Numbered from the stretch's first letter, positions 18,007 through 27,650 are shown. The stretch: 64,000 nucleotides of DNA from Streptomyces sp. NRRL S-455 (GCF_000717875.1 NZ_JOCT01000003.1:248001-312000), one strand, 5' to 3'. The notes: a model not told the origin generated them from the sequence alone. Made by a program: numbers and translations.

Positions 18007-18531
18007 TTACGCCGACCGGTCGAGGGCGCGCAGCGACCGGTCCGTGATGGAACGGGCACCGCGGCCGATCGCGATCGTGCCGGACTGGACGAGTTCCTTG
18101 ATGCCGTACGGCTCCAGCATCTTCAGCATCGCGGACAGCTTCTCGCCGGATCCGGTGGCCTCGATGGTGACGGCCTCCGGGGAGACGTCGACGGTCTTGG
18201 CGCGGAACAGCTGGACGATCTCGATGATCTGGGAGCGCGTCTCGTTGTCGGCGCGCACCTTCACCAGGACGAGTTCGCGCTGCACCGCCTGCGACGGCTC
18301 CAGCTCGACGATCTTCAGCACGTTGACGAGCTTGTTGAGCTGCTTGGTGACCTGCTCCAGCGGCAGGTCCTCCACACCCACGACGATGGTGATGCGGGAG
18401 ATGTCGGGGTGCTCGGTGACGCCCACCGCGAGCGAGTCGATGTTGAAGCCGCGGCGGGAGAACAGGGCGGCGATCCGGGCGAGGATGCCGGGCGTGTTCT
18501 CCACCAGGACGGAGAGCGTGTGCTTGGACAT
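18007..18531 (-). CDS. ilvN: Acetolactate synthase small regulatory subunit
   Basis: A 174-residue regulatory subunit that binds IlvB and carries valine feedback inhibition. The N-terminal ACT domain (LSVLVENTPGILARIAALFS, then RRGFNIDSLAVGVTEHPDIS) is followed by a second ACT-like domain from about residue 80. ATG 18531 has GAGGAAG upstream. It lies 35 bases after the ilvB stop on the same strand. Confidence 0.95.
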   Translation of the reverse strand: MSKHTLSVLVENTPGILARIAALFSRRGFNIDSLAVGVTEHPDISRITIVVGVEDLPLEQVTKQLNKLVNVLKIVELEPSQAVQRELVLVKVRADNETRSQIIEIVQLFRAKTVDVSPEAVTIEATGSGEKLSAMLKMLEPYGIKELVQSGTIAIGRGARSITDRSLRALDRSA

Positions 18532-18566
18532 GATCTGCTTCCTCTGCTTGAAAGTCCTGACGGCTC

Positions 18567-20411
18567 TCAGTCGTCTTCGTTGTCGCCGAAGTCGGGGCGG
18601 ACGTCCCGGGCGGCCATGATCTCGTCGTTGGAGGTGCCGGCGGCCACCATCGGCCAGACCATCGCGTCCTCGTGGACGATGAAGTCGACGACGACCGGGC
18701 GGTCGTTGATGGAGTTCGCCTCTTCGATGACCTTGTCGAGGTCGTCCGGGGACTCGCAGCGGATGGCGTAGCAGCCCATGGCCTCCGACAGCTTCACGAA
18801 GTCGGGGACGCGGGTGCCGCGGGCCTCCGGGTTGACGTCGTCCGGGCCGGAGTGCAGGACGGTGTTGGAGTACCGCTGGTTGTAGAAGAGGGTCTGCCAC
18901 TGGCGGACCATCCCGAGGGCGCCGTTGTTGATGACGGCGACCTTGATCGGGATGTTGTTCAGGGCGCAGGTGGTGAGCTCCTGGTTGGTCATCTGGAAGC
19001 AGCCGTCGCCGTCGATCGCCCAGACGGCCCGCTCGGGGGCTCCGGCCTTGGCGCCCATGGCGGCCGGGACGGCGTAGCCCATGGTTCCGGCGCCGCCGGA
19101 GTTCAGCCAGGTGCCCGGCTTGTCGTACTCGATGAAGTGGGCGGCCCACATCTGGTGCTGGCCGACGCCCGCCGCGAAGATCGTGCCCTCGGGGGCGAGC
19201 TGCCCGATGCGCTCGATGACCTGCTGCGGGGAGAGCGAGCCGTCGTGCGGCTGGTCGTAGCCGAGCGGGTAGGTCTCGCGCCAGCGGTTCAGGTCGTTCC
19301 ACCACATGCTGTAGTCGCCCTGATGGCCCTCGCCGTGCTCCTTCTGCACGGCCTGGATCAGGTCGGCGATGACCTCGCGGGCGTCGCCGACGATGGGCAC
19401 GTCGGCGGCGCGGTTCTTGCCGATCTCGGCCGGGTCGATGTCCGCGTGGACGATCTTGGCGAAGGGCGCGAAGCTGTCCAGCTTGCCGGTGACGCGGTCG
19501 TCGAAGCGGGCGCCGAGGGCGACGATCAGGTCGGCCTTCTGCAGGGCGGTGACGGCGGCCACCGAGCCGTGCATGCCGGGCATGCCCAGGTGCTGCGGGT
19601 GGTTGTCGGGGAACGCGCCGAGGGCCATCAGGGTGGTCGTGACGGGTGCGCCCGTGAGCTCGGCGAGGACCTTCAGCTCCGCGGTGGCCCGGGCCTTGAG
19701 CACGCCACCGCCGACGTACAGCACGGGGCGCCGGGCCTGGGTGATCAGCTTGGCTGCCTCGCGGATCTGCTTGGCGTGCGGCTTGGTGACCGGGCGGTAG
19801 CCGGGCAGGTCCATGGCGGGCGGCCAGGAGAAGGTGGTCTTCGCCTGGAGGGCGTCCTTGGCGATGTCGACCAGGACCGGGCCGGGGCGTCCGGTGGAGG
19901 CGATGTGGAACGCCTGGGCGATGATCCGCGGGATGTCCTCGGCCTTGGTGACGAGGAAGTTGTGCTTGGTGATCGGCATGGTGATGCCGACGATGTCCGC
20001 CTCCTGGAAGGCGTCCGTGCCGATCGCCTTGGACGCCACCTGCCCGGTGATCGCGACCAGCGGGACGGAGTCCATGTGCGCGTCGGCGATCGGGGTGACC
20101 AGGTTGGTCGCGCCGGGGCCGGAGGTGGCCATGCAGACGCCGACCTTGCCGGTGGCCTGGGCGTAGCCGGTGGCGGCGTGACCGGCGCCCTGCTCGTGGC
20201 GGACCAGGACGTGGCGCACCCTGGTGGAGTCCATCAGCGGGTCGTAGGCCGGGAGGATCGCACCGCCGGGAATGCCGAATACCGTGTCGGCGCCGACCTC
20301 CTCGAGAGAGCGGATGAGGGACTGCGCGCCCGTCACCTGCTCGGGGGCGGAGTGTCCTCCGGATCGGGGCCGGGGCTGCGGGTGGTGGGCCCCGGTGGCC
20401 TGCTCGGTCAT
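18567..20411 (-). CDS. ilvB: Acetolactate synthase large catalytic subunit
   Basis: Condenses two pyruvates, or pyruvate plus 2-oxobutyrate, at the head of branched-chain amino-acid synthesis; uses ThDP, Mg and FAD. 614 residues. The ThDP-activating Glu is in [17 protein letters not shown], the ThDP/Mg motif is [15 protein letters not shown] with [12 protein letters not shown], and the FAD region is [16 protein letters not shown] 20411 ([12 protein letters not shown]) is preferred because the GAAGAG ribosome site is about seven bases upstream; ATG 20417 is two codons earlier but too close to it. The gene is preceded by a leader peptide and attenuator. Confidence 0.95.
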   Translation of the reverse strand: MTEQATGAHHPQPRPRSGGHSAPEQVTGAQSLIRSLEEVGADTVFGIPGGAILPAYDPLMDSTRVRHVLVRHEQGAGHAATGYAQATGKVGVCMATSGPGATNLVTPIADAHMDSVPLVAITGQVASKAIGTDAFQEADIVGITMPITKHNFLVTKAEDIPRIIAQAFHIASTGRPGPVLVDIAKDALQAKTTFSWPPAMDLPGYRPVTKPHAKQIREAAKLITQARRPVLYVGGGVLKARATAELKVLAELTGAPVTTTLMALGAFPDNHPQHLGMPGMHGSVAAVTALQKADLIVALGARFDDRVTGKLDSFAPFAKIVHADIDPAEIGKNRAADVPIVGDAREVIADLIQAVQKEHGEGHQGDYSMWWNDLNRWRETYPLGYDQPHDGSLSPQQVIERIGQLAPEGTIFAAGVGQHQMWAAHFIEYDKPGTWLNSGGAGTMGYAVPAAMGAKAGAPERAVWAIDGDGCFQMTNQELTTCALNNIPIKVAVINNGALGMVRQWQTLFYNQRYSNTVLHSGPDDVNPEARGTRVPDFVKLSEAMGCYAIRCESPDDLDKVIEEANSINDRPVVVDFIVHEDAMVWPMVAAGTSNDEIMAARDVRPDFGDNEDD

Positions 20412-20490
20412 CGGCATTCTCTTCTCAGATGCTGAGGGTTTTTGCGAGGTTTGTACGGTATCCGGCTGCTGCACGAAGGGTCCCTGTGCA

Positions 20491-20526
20491 ACAAAAAACC
20501 CCTCGTGCCGCAAGGCAAGCGAGGGG
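20491..20526 (-). terminator. Transcription attenuator of ilvBNC
   Basis: On the minus strand, CCCCTCG ... CGAGGGG forms a stem (20526-20520 with 20505-20499). An inner 4-bp helix closes a four-base loop, and a run of six T (20498-20493) follows directly. This is a textbook factor-independent terminator, 41 bases after the leader peptide stop and 80 bases before ilvB. It is one of the few with a clear U-run here. Confidence 0.9.
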
Positions 20527-20566
20527 AGCGCGCCGGGTGGGGTCGCTGAGCGGTCGAGGCTCAGCG

Positions 20567-20608
20567 TCAGCCGACGCGCTTTCCAAGTACGAGAATTCGG
20601 GTGCGCAT
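20567..20608 (-). CDS. ilvB leader peptide
   Basis: Thirteen codons read [13 protein letters not shown], five of them Ile, Leu or Val. Ribosome stalling at ILVL and V when charged branched-chain tRNAs are scarce would favour an antiterminator over the terminator at 20491-20526. A purine-rich ribosome site (GGGGGGAGGG) lies about eight bases upstream of ATG 20608. It is too short for ordinary ORF calling. The same leader is known ahead of ilvB in other Streptomyces. Confidence 0.85.
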   Translation of the reverse strand: MRTRILVLGKRVG

Positions 20609-20641
20609 GGCACAGACCCTCCCCCCGGCGCCCACTCACTG

Positions 20642-23600
20642 TCAAGTGGGTGGGACGGGAGTCTCATTATGTGAGCGAAGAGCGGTACCGCCTCCGATGA
20701 CGGCGGACACGCCCGAGCCGTACCTCCGCGGGGCGCCGCCCGCGAACGCCGGCTCGGCCGGGCCGTCCGGCACCGGGTAGCGGCCGGAGGCGAGCGCCCG
20801 GCGCAGCCGGTACTCGTCCAGCGGACCGGAGAACGCCATGCCCTGCCCGTGCGTGCAGCCCATCTCGCGCAGGGCGGCGAGTTGCTCGGGCAGGTCCACC
20901 CCGTCGGCCACGGACTTCAGCCCGAGGTCGTTCGCAATGCGCAGCAGCCCACTGGTGATCTTGTGCAGCCGTGCGGACTCGACGACGCCTTCGACCAGGC
21001 CGCGGTCGAGCTTCAGGACGTCGACGGGGAGCCGCCTGAGGGCCGTGATCGCCCCGTAGCCACTGCCGAAGCCGTCGAGAGCGATCCGGACCCCGACCCG
21101 TCGCAGGGCGCCGAGACGCCGCTCCAGCTCGTCCAGCGAGACCCTCGGGTCGGCGTCGGACAGCTCGATGATCAGCGACCCCGACGGCAGCCCGTGACGC
21201 GTGAGCAGCCCTTCGATGGTGCCGAACGGCATCGACCGGTCGAGCAGCCGGCGGGCGCCCATCCGGACGACAACCGGCACGGACAGCCCTCTGGCGTGCC
21301 GCTCGGCAGCCTGTTCGACGGCCTCCTCGATCATCCAGCGGTTCAGCTCGGCGGTCTTGTCGCTGTCCTCCGCCACCCGCAGGAACTCCGCGGGGGTGAA
21401 GAGCACCCCCTGGGAGGAGCGCCAGCGCGCCTGTGCGGAGACCGAGGTGATCCGGCCGTCCTCCAGGCACACCACCGGCTGGTGCAGCAGGGCGAACTCG
21501 CCGTCGTGCAGCGCGGCCCGCAGGCGCGTGGCCAGCTCCGCCTTGCGTACCACGTCCTGCTGCATCTGCGGCTGGTACAGCTCGACGCGGCCCTTGCCGC
21601 CCGCCTTGGCGCGGTACATGGCCAGGTCGGCGTTGCGCAGCAGCTCGCCCGCGCCGAGGCCACGCTCGGCGAAGGCCACGCCGATGGAGGCGTTGACCCG
21701 GACATCGTTCCCGTCGATGAGGTACGGCTGGGACAGCGTCAGCCTGAGGCGGTCGGCGAGCTCCAGGATGTGCCGCTGCCTGGCCTCCCGGTCGCGGGTG
21801 TTGTCCCCGACGATCAGGGCGGCGAACTCGTCGCCGCCCAGCCGGGAGGCGGTGTCGCCCTGCCGGACCGAGTCGTGGAGTCTGCGGGCGGCCTGGACGA
21901 GCAGTTCGTCCCCCGCTTGGTGCCCGATCGTGTCGTTGACGGCCTTGAAGCCGTCGAGGTCGATGAAGAGCACGGCCGTGTTCCGCAGGGCCACGCCCCG
22001 GTCGGAGGCGCGGCGGCCCGAGAGGGCGTGCTGGACACGCTTGGTGAACAGGGCGCGATTGGGCAGGTCGGTGAGCGGGTCGTGCTCGGCGTTGTGCTGC
22101 AACTGGGCCTGCAGCCGGACCCTTTCGGTCACGTCCCTGCTGTTGAAGATGAGGCCGCCCTGATGGCGGTTGATGGTCGACTCGACGTTCAGCCAGCCCT
22201 CGTCACCGGAGCGGAAACGGCACTCGATACGTGTGGTGGGTTCCTCGACCGGGTCGGCGGCGAGGAAACGCCGCACCTCGTGCACGACGCAGCCCAGGTC
22301 CCCCGGGTGGATGAGGTTGGCCAGTTCCGTGCCCACCAGATCCTCCGCCGGGCGGCCGTAGACACCGGCGGCGGCCGGGGAGACGTAGCGCAGGACGCCA
22401 CTGGGGGCGGCGATCATGATGACGTCGCTGGATCCCTGCACCAGGGAGCGGAAGTGGTTCTCCTTCTGCGCCAGCTCCTGGGTGAGGGTGATGTTGTCGA
22501 GCAGCATGATGCCCTGGCGCACGACGAGTGCGAGCACGACCGTGCCGCCGGTCAGCAGGACCACGCGGTCGACACTGCGGCCGTTGAGGACGTTGTAGAG
22601 GATCCCCAGCGTGCACACGGCGGCCGCGAGGTACGGCGTGAGGGCGGCGAGGGAGCCGGAGATGGGCCGGGCCGCCGGGTACCGGCTGTGCTCGTCTCCG
22701 GGCAGGGGCGGATGGTGGTGCGGGCCGCTGTGCGGTCCGGGCCCGCGCTCGTGCACCACGCGGGAGTGTCCCGCCGCGCCCTGCCGTTCCGGTCCGTGCC
22801 GGTCGCTCTCCGGTGTGCGGGGCGCGGCCCAGGGCGCGTACGCCAGGAGCAGCGAGCCGGCGAACCAGCCCGCGTCGAGCAGTTGTCCCGAGCGGTAGTC
22901 GTGGTGCATCAGCGGTGAGGTGAACAGGGCGTCGCACATCACGGTCAGGGCGAGGGCGCCGATGGCGGTGTTGACCGCCGAGCGGTTCACCGCGGACCGC
23001 CTGAAGTGCAGCGCGAGCACCATGCTGACCAGCGCGATGTCGAGCAGCGGGTAGGCCAGCGACAGCGCGGTGTGCGCCACGCTCGGCCCTTCGGACTTCG
23101 CGGCCTGGGCGAGGGCGAGGCTCCAGGCCAGCGTCAGCAACGAGCCGCCGATCAGCCAGGCGTCGAGCCCCAGGCAGACCCAGCCGGCCTTGGTCACGGG
23201 CCGTTTGGCGAGCACGAGGAGCCCGACGATCGCGGGCGGCGCGAAGCACAGGAAGAACAGGTCGGCGTAGCTGGGACTGGGCACGGGCACTCCCAGGACC
23301 ACCTCGTACCACCCCCAGACCAGGTTGCCCAGGGAAGCCATCGCCGAGGAGAGGCCGAAGAGCAGCCAGGCGGATCGAAAGCGGGTGCGGCGGCTGCGGG
23401 CGCACAGGAAGCACGACACGGCGGCGGCCGCCGCCGCGGCGCTCAGTCCGAAGTCCCCCATGATCAGGGCCACTTCGTCCGAACCCCAGCCGAACGCGGA
23501 ACCGACGGCGTATCCCGCGCAGACCAGGGCGAGGACGAGCTGGAGGGCCGGACCGGGCCGGCGCTCGGCGACCGGCGTGCGGGGCATCAGCACTCCCCGG

Positions 23601-23662
23601 GACGGAGACTGGGGCCGCAGCGCTCCGTCGAGTGTGGGGGTGGGGGTCGGGGGCGCGCTCAC
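20642..23662 (-). CDS. cdgC: Membrane GGDEF/EAL protein, CdgC-like diguanylate cyclase
   Basis: A 1006-residue c-di-GMP signalling protein. Multiple membrane spans cover about 45-345. A His/Pro-rich hydrophilic stretch ([14 protein letters not shown]) is followed by two more spans. A PAS domain ([20 protein letters not shown], then IHPGDL), an intact GGDEF ([12 protein letters not shown] with [13 protein letters not shown]) and an EAL domain complete it. In the EAL domain, EALxRW is replaced by SAQARW and the DDFGTGYS motif reads LDGFGSGYG, so phosphodiesterase activity is doubtful and the domain may be regulatory. GTG 23662 has GGGAGG six bases upstream; ATG 23587 with GGGGAG is an alternative. 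By position beside ilvB it matches SCO5511/CdgC. BldD-like boxes lie upstream. Confidence 0.85.
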   Translation of the reverse strand: MSAPPTPTPTLDGALRPQSPSRGVLMPRTPVAERRPGPALQLVLALVCAGYAVGSAFGWGSDEVALIMGDFGLSAAAAAAAVSCFLCARSRRTRFRSAWLLFGLSSAMASLGNLVWGWYEVVLGVPVPSPSYADLFFLCFAPPAIVGLLVLAKRPVTKAGWVCLGLDAWLIGGSLLTLAWSLALAQAAKSEGPSVAHTALSLAYPLLDIALVSMVLALHFRRSAVNRSAVNTAIGALALTVMCDALFTSPLMHHDYRSGQLLDAGWFAGSLLLAYAPWAAPRTPESDRHGPERQGAAGHSRVVHERGPGPHSGPHHHPPLPGDEHSRYPAARPISGSLAALTPYLAAAVCTLGILYNVLNGRSVDRVVLLTGGTVVLALVVRQGIMLLDNITLTQELAQKENHFRSLVQGSSDVIMIAAPSGVLRYVSPAAAGVYGRPAEDLVGTELANLIHPGDLGCVVHEVRRFLAADPVEEPTTRIECRFRSGDEGWLNVESTINRHQGGLIFNSRDVTERVRLQAQLQHNAEHDPLTDLPNRALFTKRVQHALSGRRASDRGVALRNTAVLFIDLDGFKAVNDTIGHQAGDELLVQAARRLHDSVRQGDTASRLGGDEFAALIVGDNTRDREARQRHILELADRLRLTLSQPYLIDGNDVRVNASIGVAFAERGLGAGELLRNADLAMYRAKAGGKGRVELYQPQMQQDVVRKAELATRLRAALHDGEFALLHQPVVCLEDGRITSVSAQARWRSSQGVLFTPAEFLRVAEDSDKTAELNRWMIEEAVEQAAERHARGLSVPVVVRMGARRLLDRSMPFGTIEGLLTRHGLPSGSLIIELSDADPRVSLDELERRLGALRRVGVRIALDGFGSGYGAITALRRLPVDVLKLDRGLVEGVVESARLHKITSGLLRIANDLGLKSVADGVDLPEQLAALREMGCTHGQGMAFSGPLDEYRLRRALASGRYPVPDGPAEPAFAGGAPRRYGSGVSAVIGGGTALRSHNETPVPPT
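20666..20695 (-). promoter_or_regulatory. Candidate ilvBNC promoter inside the cdgC 3' end
   Basis: On the minus strand CATAAT (20671-20666) matches a -10 box at five of six positions and would start RNA about 50 bases before the leader peptide. The -35 region (GAGGCG/GGAGGC) is weak. Only 33 bases separate cdgC from the leader ORF, so the promoter must lie in the cdgC 3' end unless the genes are cotranscribed. Confidence 0.4.
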
Positions 23663-23847
23663 CGGGCCCTCCCGGCACGCACCGCTCCCGGGTCCCACGG
23701 GTCCCCGTGGCTGTTGATGTGATGGTCGCTGTGGTGGGTGTGGTGGCCGCCGTGATCGGCGTGGTGACCGCGTCCGCGCGCGGCCGCCCGCCCGGGTCGC
23801 CGCCGACAGCCCCGCCCCGTCGGATCGCTCGTCCAAAGGCCGTGCAT
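23659..23847 (-). CDS. Possible His-rich small ORF coupled to cdgC
   Basis: Encodes 62 residues with a His cluster GHHADHGGHHTHHSDHHINS and arginine-rich ends. Its TGA overlaps the cdgC GTG by four bases (GTGA), the usual sign of translational coupling. GAGGGG lies 11 bases before ATG 23847. Against it, all three minus-strand frames are open here, so the reading frame may be chance arising from GTGG-type repeats. If real it could bind a metal. Confidence 0.25.
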   Translation of the reverse strand: MHGLWTSDPTGRGCRRRPGRAAARGRGHHADHGGHHTHHSDHHINSHGDPWDPGAVRAGRAR

Positions 23848-23938
23848 CGCCTGTCGCCCCCCTCACAGTCCGAAGTGTCCATCCCCCGCGCCGAACGGTC
23901 CGCGGCGCTGCCCCTGTCGGGACGATACACCAGTCTCG

Positions 23939-23972
23939 TCACTCAGGGACATAGCTTCTCTACTCTGCGTGA
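23939..23972. promoter_or_regulatory. Two BldD-like boxes upstream of cdgC
   Basis: TCACTCAGGGACA (23939-23951) and CTACTCTGCGTGA (23960-23972) each match the BldD consensus TnACnC(A/T)GnGTnA at eight of nine fixed positions. Their centres are 21 bases apart, two helical turns. A -10-like TATCGT (minus strand, 23927-23922) lies just downstream. BldD bound to c-di-GMP represses developmental and c-di-GMP genes, so feedback control of cdgC is likely. The rest of 23663-24035 shows only the weak His-rich ORF. Confidence 0.68.
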
Positions 23973-24035
23973 CGGCCAGCGGATATATGAGTACCCACCG
24001 CACCCGGAGGATCGCGGACGGTACTCAAGTTCGGA

Positions 24036-24986
24036 TCAGCCGGTTGATGCACCCGTCGTGAGGATCACGTTGCGGAGCGGCTCCCGGTTCACATAACGGT
24101 TCAACTGGTCCACCAGGAGCCGCCTGGCGCGCGGCAGGAACGCGGAGGTGGGTCCGCCGACGTGCGGGCTGATGAGTACCCCCGGCGCACGCCACAGGGG
24201 GTGTTCGCGCGGCAGGGGCTCGGGGTCGGTGACATCGAGGGCGGCGGTGATGCGGCCGTTCTCCAGCTCGGCGAGCAGGGCCTTGGTGTCGACGACGGGG
24301 CCGCGGGCGATGTTGACCAGGAGCGCGCCGTCCTTCATCCGGGACAGGAAGTCGGCTCCGGCCAGGCCGCGGGTGGTTTCGGTGAGCGGGGTGGCCAGGA
24401 TGACGACGTCCGCCTCCGGGAGCAGCGCGGGGAGTTCGGTGAGCGGATGCACCGGCCCGCGCGCCGTGGTGCGCTCAGAGCGCGCGACGCGCGCCACCCG
24501 CGCCACCTCGAACGGAACGAGCCGGTCCTCGATGGCGGCGCCGATCGATCCGTACCCGACGATGAGGACGTTCTTGTCGGCGAGCGCGGGCCGGATCCCC
24601 GCGAGCCATTCCCCCCGGCCCTGCGCCCGGACGAAGTCGGGGACGCCGCGCAGCGAGGCCAGGATCAGCGTGAGGGTGAGTTCCGCGGTGCTGGCCTCGT
24701 GCACCCCGCGCGCGTTGCACAGCCGCACTCCCGGACGCAGGTGCCGCAGCCCCGGCTGCACGTGGTCGATCCCGGCTGTGAGGGTCTGCACGACCTCCAG
24801 GTTGCTCATCTCCGGCAGGGGGCGTACGCAGAGCGGGCTGGGCTTCATGTAGGGGACGACGTAGAAGGCGCAGTCGGCCGGGTCCGCGGGGAAGTCCTCC
24901 TCGCCGTTCCAGAAGCGGTAGACGGGGCCCTCGGGGAGCCCCTCGATCTCGTCCGGCGGGATGGGCAGCCACACGTCAGCAGTCAT
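24036..24986 (-). CDS. D-2-hydroxyacid dehydrogenase family protein
   Basis: A 316-aa NAD(P)-dependent oxidoreductase. Nucleotide motif VLIVGYGSIGAAIE; catalytic Arg in VNIARGPVVDTKAL, Glu in DVTDPEPLPREHPLW, His in LISPHVGGPTS. The N-terminal half is the variable substrate domain, with TAGIDHVQPGL typical of the family. Homologues include phosphoglycerate, hydroxypyruvate and glyoxylate reductases; the substrate is not fixed by these motifs. ATG 24986 is the only good start, divergent from the aldo/keto reductase with 77 bases between. Confidence 0.87.
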   Translation of the reverse strand: MTADVWLPIPPDEIEGLPEGPVYRFWNGEEDFPADPADCAFYVVPYMKPSPLCVRPLPEMSNLEVVQTLTAGIDHVQPGLRHLRPGVRLCNARGVHEASTAELTLTLILASLRGVPDFVRAQGRGEWLAGIRPALADKNVLIVGYGSIGAAIEDRLVPFEVARVARVARSERTTARGPVHPLTELPALLPEADVVILATPLTETTRGLAGADFLSRMKDGALLVNIARGPVVDTKALLAELENGRITAALDVTDPEPLPREHPLWRAPGVLISPHVGGPTSAFLPRARRLLVDQLNRYVNREPLRNVILTTGASTG

Positions 24987-25063
24987 GCTCTGGAGGCTAT
25001 GTCAGGAGGCCGCGACGGCAGAGGTTAGGTTGGGGTGGCCGGAACAGGGAGGGTCACGACCAG

Positions 25064-26062
25064 GTGGAGCGCAGGACGATCGGCGCGGCGGCACTCGCGG
25101 TGGGGGCCGTCGGACTCGGGTGCATGCCGATGAGCTGGGCGTACAGCGCGTCGCGGCGGCGCGGCGACGAGTCGCTCAGAGCGGTGCACCGCGCGCTGGA
25201 CCTGGGGTCCTCCCTGCTGGACACGGCCGACATGTACGGCCCGTTCACCAACGAGCTCCTGGTGGGGCGGGCGCTGAAGGAGCGGCGGTCCGACGCGTTC
25301 GTGTCGACGAAGGTCGGTCTGCTCGTCGGCGACCAGCACATCGTCGCCAACGGCCGCCCCGGGTACGTCAAACGGGCCTGCGACGCCTCGCTGCGCCGCC
25401 TCCAGACGGACGTCATAGACCTCTACCAGTTGCACCGGGCCGACCCGGAGGTCCCGGTCGAGGAGACGTGGGGCGCTATGGCGGAGCTCGTCCGGGCCGG
25501 GAAGGTACGGGCGTTGGGCCTGTGCGCGGTGGGCGCGCGGGCCGGGCGTCGTTCCGGGCGCCGGCCCTACGACGCGACGATCCGGCAGTTGGAGCGCGTG
25601 CAGCAGGTCTTCCCGGTGAGCGCGGTGCAGGCGGAGCTGTCGGTGTGGTCACCGGAGGCGCTGGAGACGTTGCTGCCGTGGTGCGAGACGCGGGGCGTCG
25701 GTGTCCTCGCCGCGATGCCGCTCGGCAACGGTTTCCTGACCGGCAGGCTGCGGCCCGGCGCGGGCTTCGAGGCGGACGACCTCCGGGCCCGGCACCCCCG
25801 CTTCACGGCCGAGATGATGGCCGCGAACCAGCCGATCGTCGCGGGCCTGCGCCGCGTTGCCCGTCGCCACGGCAACCACGTCACGCCCGCCCAGGTCGCC
25901 CTCGCATGGGTCCTCGCCCAGGGCCCCCACGTGGTTCCGGTGCCGGGCACGAAGCAGGAGCGCTGGGTCACGGAGAACACGGCCGCGACGCGCCTGCGTC
26001 TGACGGCCGAGGACCTGCGAGAGGTGGCGGGCCTGCCGCCGGCGCAGGGATCGTGGGACTGA
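25064..26062 (+). CDS. Aldo/keto reductase
   Basis: A 332-residue NADPH-dependent TIM-barrel reductase. Catalytic tetrad visible as Asp in SLLDTADMYG, Tyr in MYGPFTNE, Lys in FVSTKVGLLV and His in IDLYQLHRADP. The C-terminal cofactor region is HVVPVPGTKQERWVTEN. Overall layout matches the AKR group that includes pyridoxal and sugar-aldehyde reductases; the substrate is open. GTG 25064 follows a GGGAGG site at slightly long spacing. It is divergent from the hydroxyacid dehydrogenase, so the pair may share regulation. Confidence 0.87.
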   Translation: MERRTIGAAALAVGAVGLGCMPMSWAYSASRRRGDESLRAVHRALDLGSSLLDTADMYGPFTNELLVGRALKERRSDAFVSTKVGLLVGDQHIVANGRPGYVKRACDASLRRLQTDVIDLYQLHRADPEVPVEETWGAMAELVRAGKVRALGLCAVGARAGRRSGRRPYDATIRQLERVQQVFPVSAVQAELSVWSPEALETLLPWCETRGVGVLAAMPLGNGFLTGRLRPGAGFEADDLRARHPRFTAEMMAANQPIVAGLRRVARRHGNHVTPAQVALAWVLAQGPHVVPVPGTKQERWVTENTAATRLRLTAEDLREVAGLPPAQGSWD

Positions 26063-26211
26063 CCGGGAACCGGCGGCTGCGCGGTCGGTGGGGAGTCTTC
26101 GGGGCAAACCCGGTCACGGCGCCGCTCTCTTGGTTCTTGGTTCGGTGATCGGGAACTTGGCAGGCGCGGGAGGTGTATGACAAGGAGAACCCGCCGCCGC
26201 TCGAAGGGACC

Positions 26212-27384
26212 ATGATCGTGCATCGTCGAGCCGTGCCGGCCGTGCTGGCCGCCGCCGCGCTCCTGCTGACGGCCGGCTGCTCCTCCGACGGCGGAGGTTC
26301 GTCCGGCGGAGACGAGGGCGCCTCCCCCAGCCGTACGTCACCGCAGTCGTCCGCGCCGGCGGGGCAGGCCGCCGAGGCGACCCCACCCGCCAAGGGCTCC
26401 GTGAAGGTGCTGCGCACCGTCGCCGAGGGCCTGGACTCCCCGTGGGGTCTCGCGCCCCTGCCGGGCGGCGGCCTGCTCGTCTCCTCCCGGGACGAGGGGA
26501 CCATCGTCCGGGTCGACGAGAAGACCGGGAAGAAGACCGAGCTGGGCGAGGTGCCGGGCGTATCGGCCGCGGGCGAGGGCGGTCTGCTCGGCATCGCCCT
26601 GTCCCCCGACTTCGCCTCGGACCACATGGTCTACGCGTACTTCACCTCGGCCGGCGACAACCGCATCGTCCGCATGCTCTACGACGAGAAGAAGCCCGCC
26701 GGCGAACAGCTCGGCGCGCCCGACACGATCTACCGGGGCATCCCCAAGGGCTTCATCCACAACGGCGGCCGGATCGCGTTCGGGCCCGACAAGCTGCTGT
26801 ACGTCGGCACGGGCGAGAGCGGCGACACGGGCCTGTCGCAGGACAAGGACTCCGTGGGCGGCAAGATCCTGCGGCTGACCCCGGAGGGCGAGCCGGCGCC
26901 GGGCAACCCGTTCCCGGACTCGCCGGTGTACTCGTACGGCCACCGCAATGTGCAGGGCCTGGCCTGGGACACCGAGCAGCGGCTGTTCGCCTCGGAGTTC
27001 GGCCAGGACACCTGGGACGAGCTCAACGCGATCAAGCCGGGCGACAACTACGGCTGGCCGGAGGCCGAGGGCAGGTCCGGCGACAAGCAGTTCCACAACC
27101 CGGTCGACCAGTGGACCACGGCCGAGGCCTCCCCCAGCGGCATCGCCTACGCCGAGGGGTCCGTCTGGATGGCGGGCCTGCGCGGCAAGCGGCTCTGGCG
27201 CATCCCGCTGAACGGCACCGAGGCCTCGGCCGAACCACAGGCCTTCCTGGAGGGCGAGTACGGCCGGCTGCGCACGGTGGTTCCGGCGGGCGGCGACCGG
27301 CTGTGGCTGGTGACCAGCAACACGGACGGCCGGGGCAACCCGGACGACGGGGACGACAGGATTCTGGAAGTGCGGGTGAGCTAG
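26212..27384 (+). CDS. PQQ-dependent sugar dehydrogenase-like lipoprotein
   Basis: A 390-aa exported lipoprotein: signal peptide with lipobox LLTAG-C23, a Ser/Gly/Pro linker to about 65, then a six-blade beta-propeller of the glucose/sorbosone dehydrogenase family. Motifs are EGLDSPWGLAPLPGGG, GEGGLLGIALSPDFA, FIHNGGRIAFGPDKLLYVGT, YSYGHRNVQGLAWD, EFGQDTWDELNAI and GDNYGWPEAEG. The conserved HNGG/GHRN residues are those around PQQ and calcium in soluble glucose dehydrogenase. The real substrate in Streptomyces is not established. ATG 26212 begins the signal peptide and has GAAGGGA just upstream; ATG 26173 would add 13 residues with no apparent role. Confidence 0.88.
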   Translation: MIVHRRAVPAVLAAAALLLTAGCSSDGGGSSGGDEGASPSRTSPQSSAPAGQAAEATPPAKGSVKVLRTVAEGLDSPWGLAPLPGGGLLVSSRDEGTIVRVDEKTGKKTELGEVPGVSAAGEGGLLGIALSPDFASDHMVYAYFTSAGDNRIVRMLYDEKKPAGEQLGAPDTIYRGIPKGFIHNGGRIAFGPDKLLYVGTGESGDTGLSQDKDSVGGKILRLTPEGEPAPGNPFPDSPVYSYGHRNVQGLAWDTEQRLFASEFGQDTWDELNAIKPGDNYGWPEAEGRSGDKQFHNPVDQWTTAEASPSGIAYAEGSVWMAGLRGKRLWRIPLNGTEASAEPQAFLEGEYGRLRTVVPAGGDRLWLVTSNTDGRGNPDDGDDRILEVRVS

Positions 27385-27412
27385 CGCCACAGCCGGGGAA
27401 CCGGGCCGCTGC

Positions 27413-27601
27413 TCACTTCTCGGAGGGTTCCGCTCCCGGCTCCTGCGGCGGGCGGACCACGACCTTCCCGGACGTCAGGTCTATCGGACCGCGTCCGGGA
27501 TCCCCGTCCCCGACGTCCTCCCTGGTCAGCTCCAGGCGGTTCTGCTCGTCGCGGGTGTGCTTGCGGCCCGGCGAGAACAGTTCCTCGAACACATTGAACA
27601 C
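27413..27601 (-). CDS. Small DUF6191-type protein
   Basis: 62 residues, MFNVFEELFSPGRKHTRDEQ followed by LELTREDVGDGDPGRGPIDL. The FEELFSPGRKHTRDEQNRLEL block is typical of a short actinobacterial family of unknown function (DUF6191, from memory). GTG 27601 has GGGAGG at good spacing. It is soluble and acidic, with no motifs suggesting enzymatic activity. It is convergent with the sugar dehydrogenase, leaving 28 bases between stops. Confidence 0.72.
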   Translation of the reverse strand: MFNVFEELFSPGRKHTRDEQNRLELTREDVGDGDPGRGPIDLTSGKVVVRPPQEPGAEPSEK

Positions 27602-27650
27602 GGATCCTCCCTGGACCGTGACACCCCCGAAGTCCCTTACAGCGTAAACC

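Noticed and set aside
20640..20645. Perfect TTGACA (minus strand) as the ilvB -35 box
   Set aside because: No acceptable -10 lies 16-19 bases downstream and the implied start would fall too close to the leader peptide.
23663..23866. N-terminal extension of cdgC to GTG 23866
   Set aside because: No ribosome site at 23866, and the added residues are Arg/Pro-rich spacer translation; GTG 23662 has GGGAGG.
25024..25042. Iron-box-like TTAGGTTGGGGTGG before the aldo/keto reductase
   Set aside because: Only about 12 of 19 positions match the DmdR1 box and the second half-site is absent.
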